Positions 62,925 through 64,000 of a stretch of DNA of 64,000 nt are shown here, piece by piece. The position numbers and the translations under genes are program-made. The notes beneath the pieces were generated by a model that was given only the letters and a program-made list of their open reading frames with translations, had not been told where the DNA came from and ran no database searches. Source of the DNA: Neobacillus sp. YX16 (GTDB lineage: Bacteria; Bacillota; Bacilli; Bacillales; Cytobacillaceae); the NCBI RefSeq assembly GCF_030123505.1, contig NZ_CP126115.1, positions 3,796,001-3,860,000 of the forward strand, given 5' to 3'. Each line of letters begins with the position of its first letter. Position 1 is the stretch's first letter.

Positions 62925-63932
62925 TTAATTCTTTGCCAAATCTCTTCGATTCGCTGCCATAGGAGGCTGCTCCAACCATTCGTTCTCAATCATGAGATTA
63001 GCTCCGTCCTCTGACAGCTTCAAAACCTCCGTAATATACCGTGAATAATCCACAACCAAATCGGTTCTTTGACTTTCTGAAATCGCGATTCCATAGTTTC
63101 CTACCCCAGCATAAATCATCAGATTAAAGTGAAACATCATTAATTTATCAGAAAACGGGGATTCATTGGAATCAGTAACTTCCTGTGCTAATGAAACCGG
63201 AATTGAAAGTGAGTCCATTTCTAAATAGCTGCTTAAAACATTAATATGTTTCAAGGATACATCTTTTCCTCTTAAAAAATATTTACGGACTTTTTTGGAT
63301 TTTGCCACCTGACTAAAAGCTGTTGAAATTGCCACACCGAGGTGATTCGTCAGGATGTTCGCACAAAGATTGGTAACCTCTGTTCCCGTAAGTCCTTCCC
63401 TTCTTCCTAATCCTTCTAAAATAAAGGATTGTTTATGGATAAACTCTAATTTTTGTGGATATGGAATAACAGAAGGACGAATGGCTAATCCCTTTTCTAA
63501 TAAGATTGTAGTTGCTTTATTATCCAATTCCAAAGTATCTGTTAAACATTCAGAGTAGAAGGAGCGGTTATCCTGACGATAAATGTTTTGTAACACCCTT
63601 CCATAGGTGACTAGTCCACCTTTGGTCATATTGCGAATATATCTCAAATAAAAAACATCAGAGAATAACCGTTTTGCCCTTAAATTTACATCTTGTTCGG
63701 TAAATCCCTGTGGAATCTGAAATTGTTCCTTTGTAAAAACACTACGAATGAAGTCAATGTGCTGTTGCGAGAGTTCCAGAGCGTTCGTGATGAGCGATTT
63801 AATAGTACTGTCATTCATATGTACAAGAAAATAATTCAATACGCAGACTGACATACTGTCTGCCAGATAACTTGTCCATAGATAGGACAATTCAGAAGCT
63901 GTTAATTTGATATGATTAGGGTTTTTATCCAT
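62925..63932 (-). CDS. DUF3231 family protein
   Basis: A 335-residue, all-helical protein of two related halves. In each half a Tyr/Trp-rich first helix (LTASELSYLWTSYLADS, then a weaker copy) is followed by one with ELSQQHIDFIRSVF or KHINVLSSYLEMD. That is the DUF3231 arrangement, thought to be ferritin-like. AGGAGG precedes the ATG. The function is unknown; related genes are common in spore formers. Confidence 0.88.
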   Translation of the reverse strand: MDKNPNHIKLTASELSYLWTSYLADSMSVCVLNYFLVHMNDSTIKSLITNALELSQQHIDFIRSVFTKEQFQIPQGFTEQDVNLRAKRLFSDVFYLRYIRNMTKGGLVTYGRVLQNIYRQDNRSFYSECLTDTLELDNKATTILLEKGLAIRPSVIPYPQKLEFIHKQSFILEGLGRREGLTGTEVTNLCANILTNHLGVAISTAFSQVAKSKKVRKYFLRGKDVSLKHINVLSSYLEMDSLSIPVSLAQEVTDSNESPFSDKLMMFHFNLMIYAGVGNYGIAISESQRTDLVVDYSRYITEVLKLSEDGANLMIENEWLEQPPMAANRRDLAKN

Positions 63933-63935
63933 AAA

Positions 63936-63986
63936 AATTTCCTCCTATTATCTTCAAGCATAATATTTCCAGTATAGGAGGAAATT
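63936..63986. repeat. 13-bp inverted repeat made of two divergent ribosome sites
   Basis: AATTTCCTCCTAT (63936-63948) and ATAGGAGGAAATT (63974-63986) are exact reverse complements. Each contains the AGGAGG of a gene: the DUF3231 gene leftwards and a probable new gene rightwards. Confidence 0.75.
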
Positions 63987-63988
63987 AT

Positions 63989-64000
63989 TTGCGAAAGAGA
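63989..64000 (+). CDS. Probable start of a further gene (runs off the right edge)
   Basis: TTG at 63989 has AGGAGG seven bases upstream and reads MRKR to the window's end. Only four codons are seen, so this is a ribosome-site prediction, not a recognised gene. Confidence 0.4.

Overview
This window is a chromosomal segment of a low-GC, endospore-forming member of the Bacillaceae, probably close to Neobacillus or the B. niacini group (inference from gene content, not a measured phylogeny). The evidence is two spore-germinant receptor operons, a KinB-like sporulation kinase, a gamma-SASP-like small protein, a SigX-like ECF sigma factor, strong AGGAGG-type ribosome sites, many TTG and GTG starts, and short intergenic regions with factor-independent terminators. 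I saw no rRNA, tRNA, CRISPR array, insertion sequence or prophage.

1-8.9 kb: a sigma-54 (SigL) controlled acyl-CoA catabolic island. A CBS-PAS-AAA-Fis enhancer-binding protein sits between two minus-strand operons. One runs enoyl-CoA hydratase, biotin carrier, AtuA, AtuA-like small protein, acyl-CoA dehydrogenase and continues off the left edge. The other holds two acyl-CoA ligases. Each operon has a -24/-12 promoter, and the first is a perfect consensus. The content resembles acyclic-terpene (Atu) or leucine (Liu) type pathways, so an activated branched or isoprenoid acid is a reasonable guess for the substrate.

8.9-17 kb: RarD-type exporter, SigX-like sigma and anti-sigma pair, TerC protein, a MarR regulator divergent from an NhaC antiporter, a SASP-like peptide, a KinB-like kinase and an SRPBCC protein.

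17-30 kb: redox and accessory genes. This includes an AraC regulator (YqhC-like) beside an aldo/keto reductase remnant, and a DUF4405/cytochrome P460 pair. The remnant and the P460 gene share a two-half-site operator. A secreted PHP phosphoesterase lies behind a textbook four-repeat PhoP box. Four genes here are broken: by a 7-bp duplication plus loss of the N-terminus, two frameshifts and an in-frame stop.

30-40.5 kb: cysteine desulfurase and two germinant-receptor operons, one ordered B-A-C and one A-B-C followed by a 54-residue two-TM D-type gene. Several small proteins lie between them.

40.5-64 kb: transporters, membrane proteins with internal repeats, a DUF3800 protein, a cold-shock protein, DUF2161 nuclease-like protein, threonine-aldolase-like enzyme, biotin genes bioY-bioB under a BirA-type operator, several GNATs, S66 peptidase, PAP2 phosphatase, FAD monooxygenase, DUF3147 pair, DbpA helicase, guanylate-kinase-like protein, a YabR-type S1 protein and DUF3231. 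Two intergenic tandem arrays (45.4 and 52.3 kb) have unrelated sequences but the same 52-bp period.
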